From Neostapfia colusana (taxonomy: Eukaryota; Streptophyta; Magnoliopsida; Poales; Poaceae): DNA of 64,000 bases. The notes beneath the pieces are model-generated. The model was not told the origin of the DNA, made no database searches, and worked only from the letters and a program-made list of their open reading frames with translations. Positions within the stretch are counted from its first letter, which is position 1. Every line of letters begins with the position of its first letter. The DNA lies in NCBI GenBank assembly GCA_030760725.1, contig JASWHV010000004.1:57379136-57443135 (forward strand). Direction: 5' to 3'. Shown here piece by piece: positions 34,498-44,800 of this stretch. The position numbers were made by a program, and so were the translations under genes.

Positions 34498-35984
34498 TCG
34501 CTTGAGGTTTAACACAGTACAAAGGTCGTCTTTTTTTCAAAAATCCAGTGAGGAACGAGTTAATAGCCCGTATAAGGATGTTATTAGCCTATAGAAAGTG
34601 GCATATTAACCTATTTGTTATGTCGGAAAATCGTGTATCTCGGGACGTTTATGTCTTGGGGGGTACACGTAAGCGCTGTCCACCAGTGTGCACAAGCTGA
34701 GGGTGGAGCCCCACGGGTGGCAGGTAACCCGACCCACTTTGATATCCTCTACGACTCTTCATGTCGTTTGGGGTGTTCGAGCAACGTCTGTCCCTGGCGT
34801 GCGTGGTGCAACTTCGGAGACCCCGTCACGTGTTCTGAAACGTGAACACGTAACTCAAGGCGTGTTTGGCTTGAGAACGTCCGGGCGAGTGATGACGGCC
34901 GGGTGTACTAACTGTATGGATTCCGGGCTCGGTGTGCAGCCGAGTCTGATGATTGTTTGAGTTTCTGCAGGTAGCCTGACCACGAAACGGTAGACGTGTA
35001 GCATCCGTGTGCGAGTGACGAGTAGTGCCACTGAACTAACGAAGCCGGCTAAGTCCGGTATAGGTTTTTCCTTTGTGAGGACGTAGTACCGACATAATCT
35101 GGTGACGCATCGACGTCACACCCCATTAAATGAACAACTTCATTTAAAAACTTGAAGGTTTTGATCCAAAGTAGTAAAACTTGATGTAACTCCTTCCCTT
35201 TAACAGGATATTCAAAGTTAACAAGATTTCAACTTATAGGTTGTTAAGGACAGAACACTCTGTTTCAGCTGAATCAAGGCTGAAGTTAATCAGAGGTTAG
35301 AGGTTGAGTTCTTTCGAGGGTGGGGTCGTATGATACATTTTCTGGAAAGCGTTGGAAGAGCTTTACAACTCTTCTGTTGAGGTCCAGAGGTGTTTCATCC
35401 CTTAACCACTTGAAAAATGCAGTAGAATTGAAACTGACCAGAAAATAGGACAGAATAAAGACTCTCTGTAGACTCTCTGTAAATTAAGCATAACTTCCTG
35501 CATAAAAATCCAAAAATAGAAAATGAGGTAGTTCTCTAAAGCTTATGAGATGGGTTACAACTTTGTAACAGAAAGTTTTGTCAGATTAGGAATAGAATTA
35601 ACTGGGATTCTTGGATCAAATCAGTACCTAAGGCAGGGAGGTGCTGTCCAATTTTCTCCAGAAATTCTGTTAACTTCAACATCTCATAACTTTTGAACCA
35701 GGACAGATTTTTAGGCCAAGCAAATGCTTTCTGGAAAGCTATTGGAGTTAGTTTTAACTTTGATGTTGAGCTACAGAACTGGTTTTGCTTTTAACATGGC
35801 CTAAATCAGGTTGAAATGGAAACTGGTCAGAGCTGTCATGGGAACAGAAGATCAGCAGTCAAATTTGTTTAAAAATTTGAACTATGTTTCCAAGTTTTAT
35901 GGGTTCAATGACATGTTTTATGTTATAACTCAGGGGTTTACTGTTTAAATGAATATTTGACATTTCTCAAATATATTTTTACAG
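34498..35984 (+). other. E1 5' leader with candidate intron
   Basis: This leader of about 1.5 kb contains short upstream frames but no convincing gene. GGTGGCAG|GTAACCCG puts a donor-like GT at 34724. TATTTTTACAG ends at 35984 immediately before the orf0 ATG, giving a candidate intron of 1261 nt. A GCCGG...CCGG inverted repeat near 35045-35065 and the sequences around it are shared with A, B, D and E2. Confidence 0.6.
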
Positions 35985-36929
35985 ATGGCAGCAGATAAAC
36001 AGTTGGAGAACGGGTGGGTAGTTTCCCACTGTTCTGACCGTAGCGGCTACCTGGAAGCATTGTGGCAAATGCTCCGATATTTCGGGTATAGTCAGATGCT
36101 GCAGTACTTCGCCAAGGAAGAAGGCGAAGAGGGGAACAAGACATGGACGATCCATGTCGAGGTTCCTGCAGGACCTACGCCACCCGGTTGGGTGCCATTC
36201 ACCGTCACGGTGAGAGGAAGACAACCGGAAGGGATGTGGCAAGTGGCAGCCCGCGACACTATGTCACGTTTCTGCCAACTGCACGTGCAGGCTATGGAGG
36301 GCACTCCATACGCACTCGTTCCGGTGGAGGGACGAGCCCAGCATGTGTGGGAAGAGAGGTACCGGGAGGCAACGGACCCGAGTTGCCCAAGGTACAACCC
36401 CGCAGAGGCAAATCTCGGCCTCCAGATGAGGGCGGGAAACGCCGTGATGGACAGCCAAGCTGTTCGTACGGAGCATCTCGCCACAAAGCTCAAGGAGAGC
36501 ACTAGCCATGGAGATCATTTTGAGAGTGCTCACAGCGTACTCCGCAATGTGCTCCTTCCGACGATCAAGCGACTGAATGAACAACACAATCAGTTGCGTC
36601 GTCTGAAGAAGGCAAGGAAGAAGAGCCGTGTTGACATCGCGGCGTTGCAAGAGCTGGTGCAGACCCTAACACAGCAGAATGAGGACCTTGCTCAAGAGCG
36701 GGATGACGATATTGAGGAAGGACAAGGCTGGGAAGAGGACTACAACCAAGCTATGGACGAGGTGCATGCTTTGCAGGACCTCGTGCCCCCGGTGTTAGGC
36801 GTACCGGTAGTCTTGGGTCTTCCAGCAATGGGAGAACCCGGGATGGGAGAAGAGGTGGTAGACCCAGAGCCACCAGCAGAGGTACCGGAGGAGGACGACC
36901 CACAGGAGGTCGAGTTCTACTCCGAGTAG
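35985..36929 (+). CDS. orf0: extra E-family ORF upstream of gag, 314 aa
   Basis: This intact frame encodes a protein of unknown function between the primer site and gag. The N-terminal two-thirds looks globular, with conserved stretches such as GWVVSHCSDRSGY and PPGWVPFTVTVRG. Residues about 180-250 are rich in Leu, Lys, Glu and Gln with heptad-like spacing, suggesting a coiled coil. The C-terminus is acidic and Pro-rich. E2 carries the same ORF with most differences conservative. An extra ORF before gag (also called orf0) is known from some rice gypsy elements; whether this is the same family needs a search. Its last 16 codons lie in a segment that appears to be an intron, so the spliced form would end differently. 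Confidence 0.85.
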   Translation: MAADKQLENGWVVSHCSDRSGYLEALWQMLRYFGYSQMLQYFAKEEGEEGNKTWTIHVEVPAGPTPPGWVPFTVTVRGRQPEGMWQVAARDTMSRFCQLHVQAMEGTPYALVPVEGRAQHVWEERYREATDPSCPRYNPAEANLGLQMRAGNAVMDSQAVRTEHLATKLKESTSHGDHFESAHSVLRNVLLPTIKRLNEQHNQLRRLKKARKKSRVDIAALQELVQTLTQQNEDLAQERDDDIEEGQGWEEDYNQAMDEVHALQDLVPPVLGVPVVLGLPAMGEPGMGEEVVDPEPPAEVPEEDDPQEVEFYSE

Positions 36930-37200
36930 GGGGTTACGGTTGCCAAGTAGGGCAGCCAGGGTAGCGTAACCCAACTTTTGTAATCGGTGACATGTCGTGT
37001 AGACAGTAGCGTATGTATAGGTAGTGACGACATGAGCACGACTTCTCGGAGATCCGAGAATAATGTATCTTGTATAAAGTTTATGCTTTATCAATATATG
37101 TGAACGTTGTGCAAATTAATCATGTGTCACTTCAATACCTACTGTTGCTTATGGAATTTTAAGTAAGACATGTGCTAATCGCTGCTGTTTTGAATTTCAG
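36882..37200 (+). other. 319-bp intron between orf0 and gag of E1
   Basis: The segment starts AG|GTACCGG and ends GAATTTCAG|AAT. A CTAAT branch-point match and a T-rich stretch lie within 30 bases of the acceptor. In E2 the flanking sequences are joined exactly at 53770/53771, with no base gained or lost. This is the pattern expected if E2 was copied from a spliced transcript. The alternative, an insertion into E1, would not predict clean GT...AG ends and a branch point. Confidence 0.82.
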
Positions 37201-38062
37201 AATAACGCGTACTCGTGCCAACCCGGACGTTGGGGGTACCAGTCAAGGGGGAGAGACCTCCCAACCACCTCCCGAGGACTCCTCGGGACAGCAGCAGCAA
37301 CAGCAACAGCAAACACCGCCACCGCCACTGCCAACGGTAACACTGGCCGACCTTGTCGCGGTAATGGCGGGTTCACATCAGCAGCACACGGAGCTGCTGC
37401 AAACTTTAATTGCGAATACGTCTCGCCCAGAGAGACGTCAAGACCGTGAGGAGCGTCAACAGAGCTCCTACTCTGACTTTCTGGCGACTCATCCCCCGGT
37501 ATTCTCAAGGGCGGATGAACCACTTGACGCGGACAACTGGCTCCGCGCCATAGAAATGAAGTTCGGGCTGCTCCAAATCAGCGAGCAGCGCAAGACTCAG
37601 TTCGCGGTCCAGCAGCTCCAAGAATCCACGAGCGCGTGGTGGGCCAACTTCTGTGCTTCGCAGCCCACCGACCGAGTGATGACCTGGGCGGAGTTCCGGA
37701 CGGCCTTCAGGGCCTATCATATACCGCCGGGTCTAATGAAGAGGAAGATGCAGGAGTTCTTGCACCTGCAGCAAGGGATCCGGAGCGCGCTGGAGTACTC
37801 CAGAGCGTTCAACGATCTCGCGCTATATGCGTCGTATCATGCTGATACCGACGAGAAGCGGCGGAACCATTTTTACCAGGGGCTTAACCCGCTCCTGAAG
37901 GACAAGTTGGCGATGTTCAATCGCGGCAGGCTCAACGACATCATTGATGCTCGATTGTTCAGGAGGACTCCGGTAAGGAGTTGGCGGCGGCAGAGCGAAA
38001 GCGAAGCGCGCCGCAGAGCAGCGGAGAAGGAGGCGGTCCTTCTCAGAAGTTTCGGATGGTGA
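37172..38062 (+). pseudogene. E1 gag, N-terminal part (start lost, frameshifted)
   Basis: Gag similarity begins at 37201 (TRTRANPDVGG). E2 has ATG at the homologous codon, but E1 has ATA, so the only upstream in-frame ATG (37172) lies in the intron. Features are an 8-residue polyglutamine run followed by prolines, then the conserved capsid-like region (YSDFLATHPPVFSRADEPLD). A single G is missing after 37951 relative to E2; the frame is lost there and ends at 38062. The true Gag frame continues in the overlapping ORF that starts at 37981. Confidence 0.88.
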
Positions 38063-41000
38063 ATCGCCCACCATCAGGTCCACGCTGGCAGCCACCACAG
38101 CGGTCGATGTCGTTCCGCAGTCGGCCGTATTCTTCAGCGGCATTCCGGCCGGCACAGCCAGTACCACCGCAACAACAACAGCAGCAGCGGGCGATGTCGC
38201 GTGCGTTTGCACCTCCGCAACGCATGCCGGACTTTCGTCCACCGAGCACTCCACCAGCAGCGGCCACATGTTACAAGTGTGGTCGTCCAGGGCACTTCAC
38301 GAGCAGTTGCCCGGAGAGGCAAGGCGGCGGAGTGGCGCCACAGTTTCCGGGGAGGAATCAACCCCGGAACCCTACTAATGCGCGGCGGGCAAACCCTAGG
38401 CCCGGCACTGTCCACCAACTTGCCATTGAGGACGTGCCGGAGGGTGAGCCAATCCTTGCGGATATGTTCCAACTCCACCAGCATCCCGCTATAGTACTAT
38501 TCGATTCAGGCGCCATGCATAGTTTCATTAGTCAAGCTGTCATTGATAAATATAGCTTGCAAATACTACCCACCGATAGTCCTTATGTGATCTGTTCACC
38601 GGGTGGGAAAATTTCAGCAAGCATGATGGTCCCAAAAGCGCCATTGTGCTTAGAGGGTAGAGTTTACCCTACGTCTCTCATAATTTTAGAGGTACAAAAG
38701 GTCGATATCATCTTAGGGATGTCGTGGTTAACCCGCCACGGCGCTGTTTTAGACACCGTCCTCCGAGTCGTGCACTTGAACTCCGAAGTGCACGAGTCTC
38801 ACTCATTATTTCTGGACAGTCCAGAAATAAAACTTCCAAGTGTCTATCAAGCCACAACCATCAGATTGGAAGATATTCCGGTGGTCCGAGAGTTCCCTGA
38901 TGTATTCCCGGACGATTTGCCGGGGATGCCACCCGATAGAGAGGTGGAGTTCAAGATTGAACTTGCAACGGGAACCATGCCAATACCCCGAAGGCCGTAC
39001 AAGATGGCGCCCAAGGAGTTGGCTGAACTGAAGACTCAGCTCACGGACCTTCTGGAGAAGGGTTTTATTAGGCCGAGCTCCTCCCCATGGGGCTGTTCGG
39101 CATTATTGGTCAAGAAGAAGGATGAGACGTTGCGGCTTTGCGTGGACTACCGTCCATTAAATGCCATAACCATCAAGAACAAGTACCCGTTGCCACGGAT
39201 CGACATGTTATTTGATCAGTTGGTCGAAGCAAAGATCTTTTCCAAAATGGATTTAAGATCCGGGTACCATCAGATTAAGATAAGGGCTGAGGACATTCCG
39301 AAGACGGCTTTCTCGATGAGATACGGACTTTATGAGTACCTGGTCATGTCCTTCGGCCTCACCAATGCTCCAGCTCACTTCATGTACTTAATGAACTCGG
39401 TGTTCATGCCGGAGCTGGACAAGTTTGTCGTGGTCTTCATCGACGACATCCTGGTATATTCCAAGTCGGAGGAAGATCACAAGAAACATCTGCGTATAGT
39501 CTTGCAACGGCTGCGGGATCACAAGTTATACGCAAAATTCAGCAAATGCGAGTTTTGGATATCGCAAGTGCCTTTCCTCGGGCATATCATCTCAGCGGAA
39601 GGTATCGCTGTGGACCCGAGCAAGATCACTCAAGTGCTGAATTGGAAATCCCCGAGAACTGTTCACGAGGTACGGAGTTTCCTCGGACTTGCGGGATATT
39701 ATCGGAGGTTCATTCCGAACTTCTCGAAGATTGCCAAGCCAATGACGGAGCTGCTGAAGAAGGCTACCAAATATGTTTGGAGTCCAACATGCGAAGCAGC
39801 ATTCAAGGCTTTAGTCAAGCACCTGACATCAGCACCGGTTTTGGCGCAGCCAGACACAACAAAACCGTTCGATGTGTACTGCGATGCATCCGGCATTGGG
39901 CTCGGGTGTGTGCTGATGCAAGACCGAAGAGTGGTCGCGTATGGATCACGGCAGCTTAGAAACCATGAGCAAAATTATCCAACTCACGACTTGGAGCTCG
40001 CTGCCGTGGTACTTGCACTGAAGATGTGGAGGCACTACCTACTCGGTAACCTCGTACATTTATATACCAACCACAAAAGCCTCAAGTACATATTCACTCA
40101 GAAGGAGCTGAACATGAGGCAACGAAGATGGTTAGAACTGATAAATGATAACGAGATAGAGATCCATTATCATCCGGGCAAAGCAAACGTAGTGGCAGAT
40201 GCGCTGAGCCGCAAGTCACACGTCAATAATCTGACCATCACACCGTTGGAAGAGAGCGAACCACCACTCCATGTGATTCCACACGGAGCTCTCTACAACC
40301 TAGCTTTGATCCCCACCATCCGTGAAGAGATAGCGGCGGCCCAGAAGAATGACAAGGGCATGTCACATTTGCGGAGACGTGTAGACAGTGGGGAGTTAAA
40401 ATGTTTCCGGAAGGACGGAGACGGCGTCCTATGGTTCAAGGACCGGATTGTCGTACCCCGAAACCCGGAACTACGGAAGAAGATCTTTGATGAGGTTCAC
40501 TTATCAAAGTTCTCTATTCACCCCGGCAGTAATAAGATGTATCAAGAGCTCAGGAGAAAGTTTTGGTGGACACGGATGAAGCGCGAGGTTGCAAAATACG
40601 TGTCCGAGTGTGATACATGTCGAAGGGTGAAGGCAGATCATATGCGGAAACCGGGACTGCTGCAACCACTGGGCATTCCTGCCTGGAAGTGGGAGGACGT
40701 GAGCATGGACTTCGTCGTCGGTTTACCCACCACCTTACAGAAACATGATTCGGTGTGGGTGATCGTCAATCGGCTCACCAAAGTTGCCCATTTCATCCCG
40801 GTCAACACCAACTACAACGCCAAGAAGTACGCTGAACTGTACATCTCACGGATCCTATGCTTGTACAGCGTACCCCGTACTATCATATCGGATCGGGGCA
40901 CTTTATTTGTGTCCCATTTTTGGGAGCAGCTGCACGCTGCCTTGGGGACGAAGCTGATCCGTAGTTCAGCCTACCACCCGCAGACGGATGGACAAACCGA

Positions 41001-41757
41001 GCGGGTAAATCAGATTCTAGAAGACATGCTACGAGCTTGCGCTATCGACCACGGCAAGAATTGGGATGATCGCTTGCCGTTAGCCGAGTTCTCGTACAAC
41101 AATGGGTACCAAGCCAGCATCAATATGGCGCCCTACGAGGCGCTATACGGAAGAAAATGCCGCACACCATTGAACTGGTGTGAGTCTGGCGAAAGGGTTA
41201 CCTTCGGGATTGACCTTGTCAACAACGCGGAAGAAAAGGTTCGACTAATTCAAGCGAACCTAAAAGCCGCTCAATCCCGTCAGAAACTGTATGCGGACCG
41301 GGGAAGGCGCCCATTACAATTCGAAGTTGGAGATCACGTATACCTACGGGTGTCTCCAATGAAGGGCATAAACAGATTTGGGGTGAGAGGAAAGTTGGCA
41401 CCCCGATTCATCGGCCCATTTCAGATTACCGAGAGATGTGGATCGGTGGCATACCGGCTGAAGTTACCAGAAGCACTTTCCGGTGTGCACGACGTCTTTC
41501 ACGTTTCCCAGCTGAGGAAATGTCTCAAGCTATCAACTACCGTTCAGCTGGAAGACATTGAAGAACTGCAACCGGATCTCACCTATCGGGAGGAACCGGT
41601 GCAGATTATTGATAAAAAGGCCCGAACCACACGCAACTGTACGTTGCGGTTCTACAAGGTTCTATGGAGTAATCACTCCATGGACGAAGCGACATGGGAG
41701 AGCGAAGAATTCCTTCGCACTAACTACCCCAACTTTTTCACGTCGCATATCCGGTAA
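37981..41757 (+). CDS. E1 Gag C-terminus and Pol, 1258 open codons
   Basis: Residue positions: CCHC zinc knuckle 97-110, protease DSG 175-177, RT FIDD 486-489, RNase H D635 and E672, integrase HHCC (H840, H847, C877, C880), catalytic D910, D971 and E1007 (35 residues between the last two), GPF 1145-1147, chromodomain about 1205-1253. The chromodomain would direct integration to particular chromatin (family knowledge). The ATG used here is only the first in this frame; the protein is really the rest of Gag-Pol, made in one frame in relatives. The third RNase H catalytic Asp (YTDHKSL elsewhere) is Asn697, codon 40069-40071, which probably disables RNase H. Otherwise pol is open end to end. Confidence 0.95.
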   Translation: MAAAERKRSAPQSSGEGGGPSQKFRMVNRPPSGPRWQPPQRSMSFRSRPYSSAAFRPAQPVPPQQQQQQRAMSRAFAPPQRMPDFRPPSTPPAAATCYKCGRPGHFTSSCPERQGGGVAPQFPGRNQPRNPTNARRANPRPGTVHQLAIEDVPEGEPILADMFQLHQHPAIVLFDSGAMHSFISQAVIDKYSLQILPTDSPYVICSPGGKISASMMVPKAPLCLEGRVYPTSLIILEVQKVDIILGMSWLTRHGAVLDTVLRVVHLNSEVHESHSLFLDSPEIKLPSVYQATTIRLEDIPVVREFPDVFPDDLPGMPPDREVEFKIELATGTMPIPRRPYKMAPKELAELKTQLTDLLEKGFIRPSSSPWGCSALLVKKKDETLRLCVDYRPLNAITIKNKYPLPRIDMLFDQLVEAKIFSKMDLRSGYHQIKIRAEDIPKTAFSMRYGLYEYLVMSFGLTNAPAHFMYLMNSVFMPELDKFVVVFIDDILVYSKSEEDHKKHLRIVLQRLRDHKLYAKFSKCEFWISQVPFLGHIISAEGIAVDPSKITQVLNWKSPRTVHEVRSFLGLAGYYRRFIPNFSKIAKPMTELLKKATKYVWSPTCEAAFKALVKHLTSAPVLAQPDTTKPFDVYCDASGIGLGCVLMQDRRVVAYGSRQLRNHEQNYPTHDLELAAVVLALKMWRHYLLGNLVHLYTNHKSLKYIFTQKELNMRQRRWLELINDNEIEIHYHPGKANVVADALSRKSHVNNLTITPLEESEPPLHVIPHGALYNLALIPTIREEIAAAQKNDKGMSHLRRRVDSGELKCFRKDGDGVLWFKDRIVVPRNPELRKKIFDEVHLSKFSIHPGSNKMYQELRRKFWWTRMKREVAKYVSECDTCRRVKADHMRKPGLLQPLGIPAWKWEDVSMDFVVGLPTTLQKHDSVWVIVNRLTKVAHFIPVNTNYNAKKYAELYISRILCLYSVPRTIISDRGTLFVSHFWEQLHAALGTKLIRSSAYHPQTDGQTERVNQILEDMLRACAIDHGKNWDDRLPLAEFSYNNGYQASINMAPYEALYGRKCRTPLNWCESGERVTFGIDLVNNAEEKVRLIQANLKAAQSRQKLYADRGRRPLQFEVGDHVYLRVSPMKGINRFGVRGKLAPRFIGPFQITERCGSVAYRLKLPEALSGVHDVFHVSQLRKCLKLSTTVQLEDIEELQPDLTYREEPVQIIDKKARTTRNCTLRFYKVLWSNHSMDEATWESEEFLRTNYPNFFTSHIR

Positions 41758-41789
41758 TTTTCCACCGTCCTCTCTCATTTTCACCTTAT

Positions 41790-41825
41790 AATCTCGGGAC
41801 GAGATTCTTTTAAGGGGGGGAGGAA
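41790..41825 (+). other. E1 polypurine tract and upstream hairpin
   Basis: AATCTCG-GGA-CGAGATT at 41790-41806 is followed by the polypurine tract at 41812-41825, which abuts the 3' LTR. E1 has one more G than the other copies. Confidence 0.92.
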
Positions 41826-44800
41826 TGTAAGGGCCTCAGTTTTTGACACACATTTGCAGTGTTCATCACCACATCACACACCACATTTGAGGAAGAATGA
41901 TGAACACGAATGAAGAGCAAGTAACAATTATCAACATGCTCATTAGAGAACAAACTCACACATTGCCAAAGTGGTATTTTCCACATGAGTTATAAGGGGG
42001 GCTGGACATATGAAAACTCCTACACTTTGCTAAGGATGTCCAGGCCAAGTTTCACCCAAATTCCAAACCTTTTTGAGGTCATTTTGGGTATAGCTAGAAA
42101 GAGGGCAGTTTGAAACCATATTCAAATTCAAACTGTTTTTATCCCATGAATTTAAAGTGGGAGGCATACTCTTACTCAAAACATTTTTGTGAGCCCACAC
42201 ACCAAGTTTCACTCCATTTGGAGTTGATCTTGACGTGAACTAAGTGGGGCAAATTCAAACTTCATTTGAATTCAAAACTGCACTTGTGCTGAAATTCACT
42301 CAAACCAAACCCAATTTGAATCCTATGCAATTCGAATAGCTCAAGGGTGAATAATCTGAACCACCAGGGGTATTATGGGGTTCACTGTTCACTACAGTTA
42401 TTAGGAGTAAAGTTCAGAGGTTAAAACCCCGGGTGGGACCCACATGTCATAGAGGGAAGAAGGAGAAACTTGCAACCAAAGTCAGAGTCTCGGTGGGAAA
42501 TTCCACCGAGCAGCTGTCGGCTGTGCCACCGAGCAGCTACCGGCGCCACCAGCTGCTTCCCCCTCCGCGTGCTGGCGCACAGGGCGGCTTGCTCGCGCCC
42601 CCACGCGACCGGCACCGCCTCAGCCGAGCAGGAGTCGGCCGGCTTTATCTTCTCGCGGGCAAACCCGAGCAGCGGCATTGTTTCTCACCGCAGCTCTCTG
42701 CTCAATCGGGAAAAACCAGCAAAACAATCTCCTTCGTTCCTAAGCTGCTAGACAGCCACCGGAGGTTGCGCACCACCCTCCCAACGCCTGGACCACCGAG
42801 TTTCGGCCCCTGTTCCCGTGATCAACGACGACCGCCGCAGTTTAGCTGAAGGACGGCGATCGGTCTCACGCGGGCAGCACACTGCAACCACTTCCACGGC
42901 CGAGCAAGGGCGGCAACCGGAGCGCACGAACTCCACGTTGCTTCCACCTGAAGCTCAAGCCACGCCGTGAACTCTCGCCGGCGAATTCTCAGTTTTTGCT
43001 CCGGCAACCTTAAACTGAGCTTCCGGTACGGTTTCTTTAAATTCTCGCTCTATGATCTTTCGGAGGTCATCAAATCTTGCACATAGACGCTGGACTAGCC
43101 AGCGATCAAGTTCTTTTCTGCATCCGTAGCATGAAACTGTCTAGGAGTGACGAATTTCGAGCTCGATCGAGGGCGGTCATGGCGGGCACGATCGGTCACA
43201 CGGTGCCGACCAACTTGCCGCCATCCCTGAACCCTTTTGACACCTTGTCGAGCTTCCTAGAGGTACGCTGATGCAATAAGGCCGTTTGTTCAATGTGTTG
43301 GCGGGTTTAGAAACCACGGTCGACGGTGCCGTACCTCAACCGAGGCCGCGGCACGTCGCCGAGCTATTTCCGGTCACCCCCAGCCCGACCTGACACCACC
43401 GACGTGTTCCTCGACGTCGACAAACCCCTGGCGGCGAGTTTCAGACCATGGGAGGACCGGCAGCGGCGAGCCGGCGAGCCCCGAGTCTGCTCCGGCAAGG
43501 TCGGTGGCGCGGGCGCGAGAAAACGGCGGGAGGAAGACGAAGCCGGCTGGCCCACGTGTCAGCGGCTGAAGAATTTAAATCGGGATCGGTTGTGGCAGGG
43601 GATCGGCTGTGCTGGCGCGCAAATACCCTGTGAGCTCCGGTATGCCGGACACCTACGCGCTCGACACGTGTGGTATCCCCGGTGTGCCGGACACCTCCGC
43701 GCTCGACACGTGTCCCCGCGGGCCCCGAGAGTTTAAACTTTTTCCCCGAATTTCAGAATTCTTCCAAACTTCAAATCCTCATAACTTTGGCTAGAAAGCT
43801 CCAAATTGAGTGATCCAAATTTTTCTGGATTCAGCTCTCCGAGTACTTTCCAGCAAATCAAGTTTCACTTCATGAAAACCCTTAATTCTCCAGAATTAAT
43901 TCCTCAAATTTTAAACTGTTAGGAATTTTAACTGGAGAATCCTGTGGAGGAAAATCCTGAAATTTTGCTGGTTGTTCACCAAAATATCTCTGAACTACCA
44001 TAAAAATTTCAGATCCATTTGAGCTCATTTAATCCACCTAATGGTGTGATTAGTGAAACTGTTCCAGAGAAAATAGAAAATGTTCAGAAAAATTTTCAGA
44101 ATTTTCTCTGAAATTGTTTTGCCCATATCTTTAGTTAGGAACCCCCAAATTAAGTGAGACCAAATCCATTAGAACCCTCTGAAAATCTAGTTTTCAGAAA
44201 GTCATAGTTTGTTTCATGAAAATCCTTAGAACACCCTAAAAGCCTTTAATTAAGGTCAAGGACATAATTAATTGTGGAGGGCTCAATTGAGCTTTGCTGC
44301 AACTAAAACTTGACCAAGTCTCTGTTTAGGTTGTAACCAAGCCACTGTAAAAGTTTCACAGTCATTAGGTCTGTCTAGCAAGGGTTATAGACTTCACAAC
44401 TTCAAAGTTAATACCAATGCATTTAAATTGATACATATATTGCTCTTATCATGTAGTCGCTAAGGTCGAGGAGGAACCCGAAGTCCTAGACTTCGTTACT
44501 CCGGAGGAACAGCTAGCCTACGACCAAGAGCAGCAAGGCAAGCTCCGGTTTGCATTAACCTTTTTACAAATGTTTATTGTTTTGAGCACATCTTTGAATA
44601 TTGTTCTTTGCATTAGAGTCTTGATTGGAAACCCAACTGCATAGCCAAGAAAACCATGGGTTGAGTTTAGGATTGAAAACCTTGTTAGCCACTGCATTGC
44701 TAAGATAGAGTAGGATTCGGTACAAGTCGAGTAGTTGGAACTACTCGCGAGAATAGGCTAGAGGCACATTGCTCGGGTAGAGGTAGCACATGATACACAT

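Noticed and set aside
34615..34960. Two short frames in the E1 leader as genes
   Set aside because: They are uORF-sized, are not kept in the same form in E2 or A, and lie inside the candidate leader intron.
35985..36929. orf0 as an env-like gene
   Set aside because: It has no signal peptide or membrane segment and lies before gag rather than after pol.
37300..37320. CAG/CAA repeat as an independent microsatellite
   Set aside because: It encodes the polyglutamine run of Gag (8 residues in E1, 11 in E2); it is best treated as part of gag.
38134..38484. Open frames antisense to E1 and E2 gag (also 54714-55157, 36092-36502)
   Set aside because: They mirror the conserved sense frames in GC-rich coding sequence, lack independent start context and have no recognisable features.
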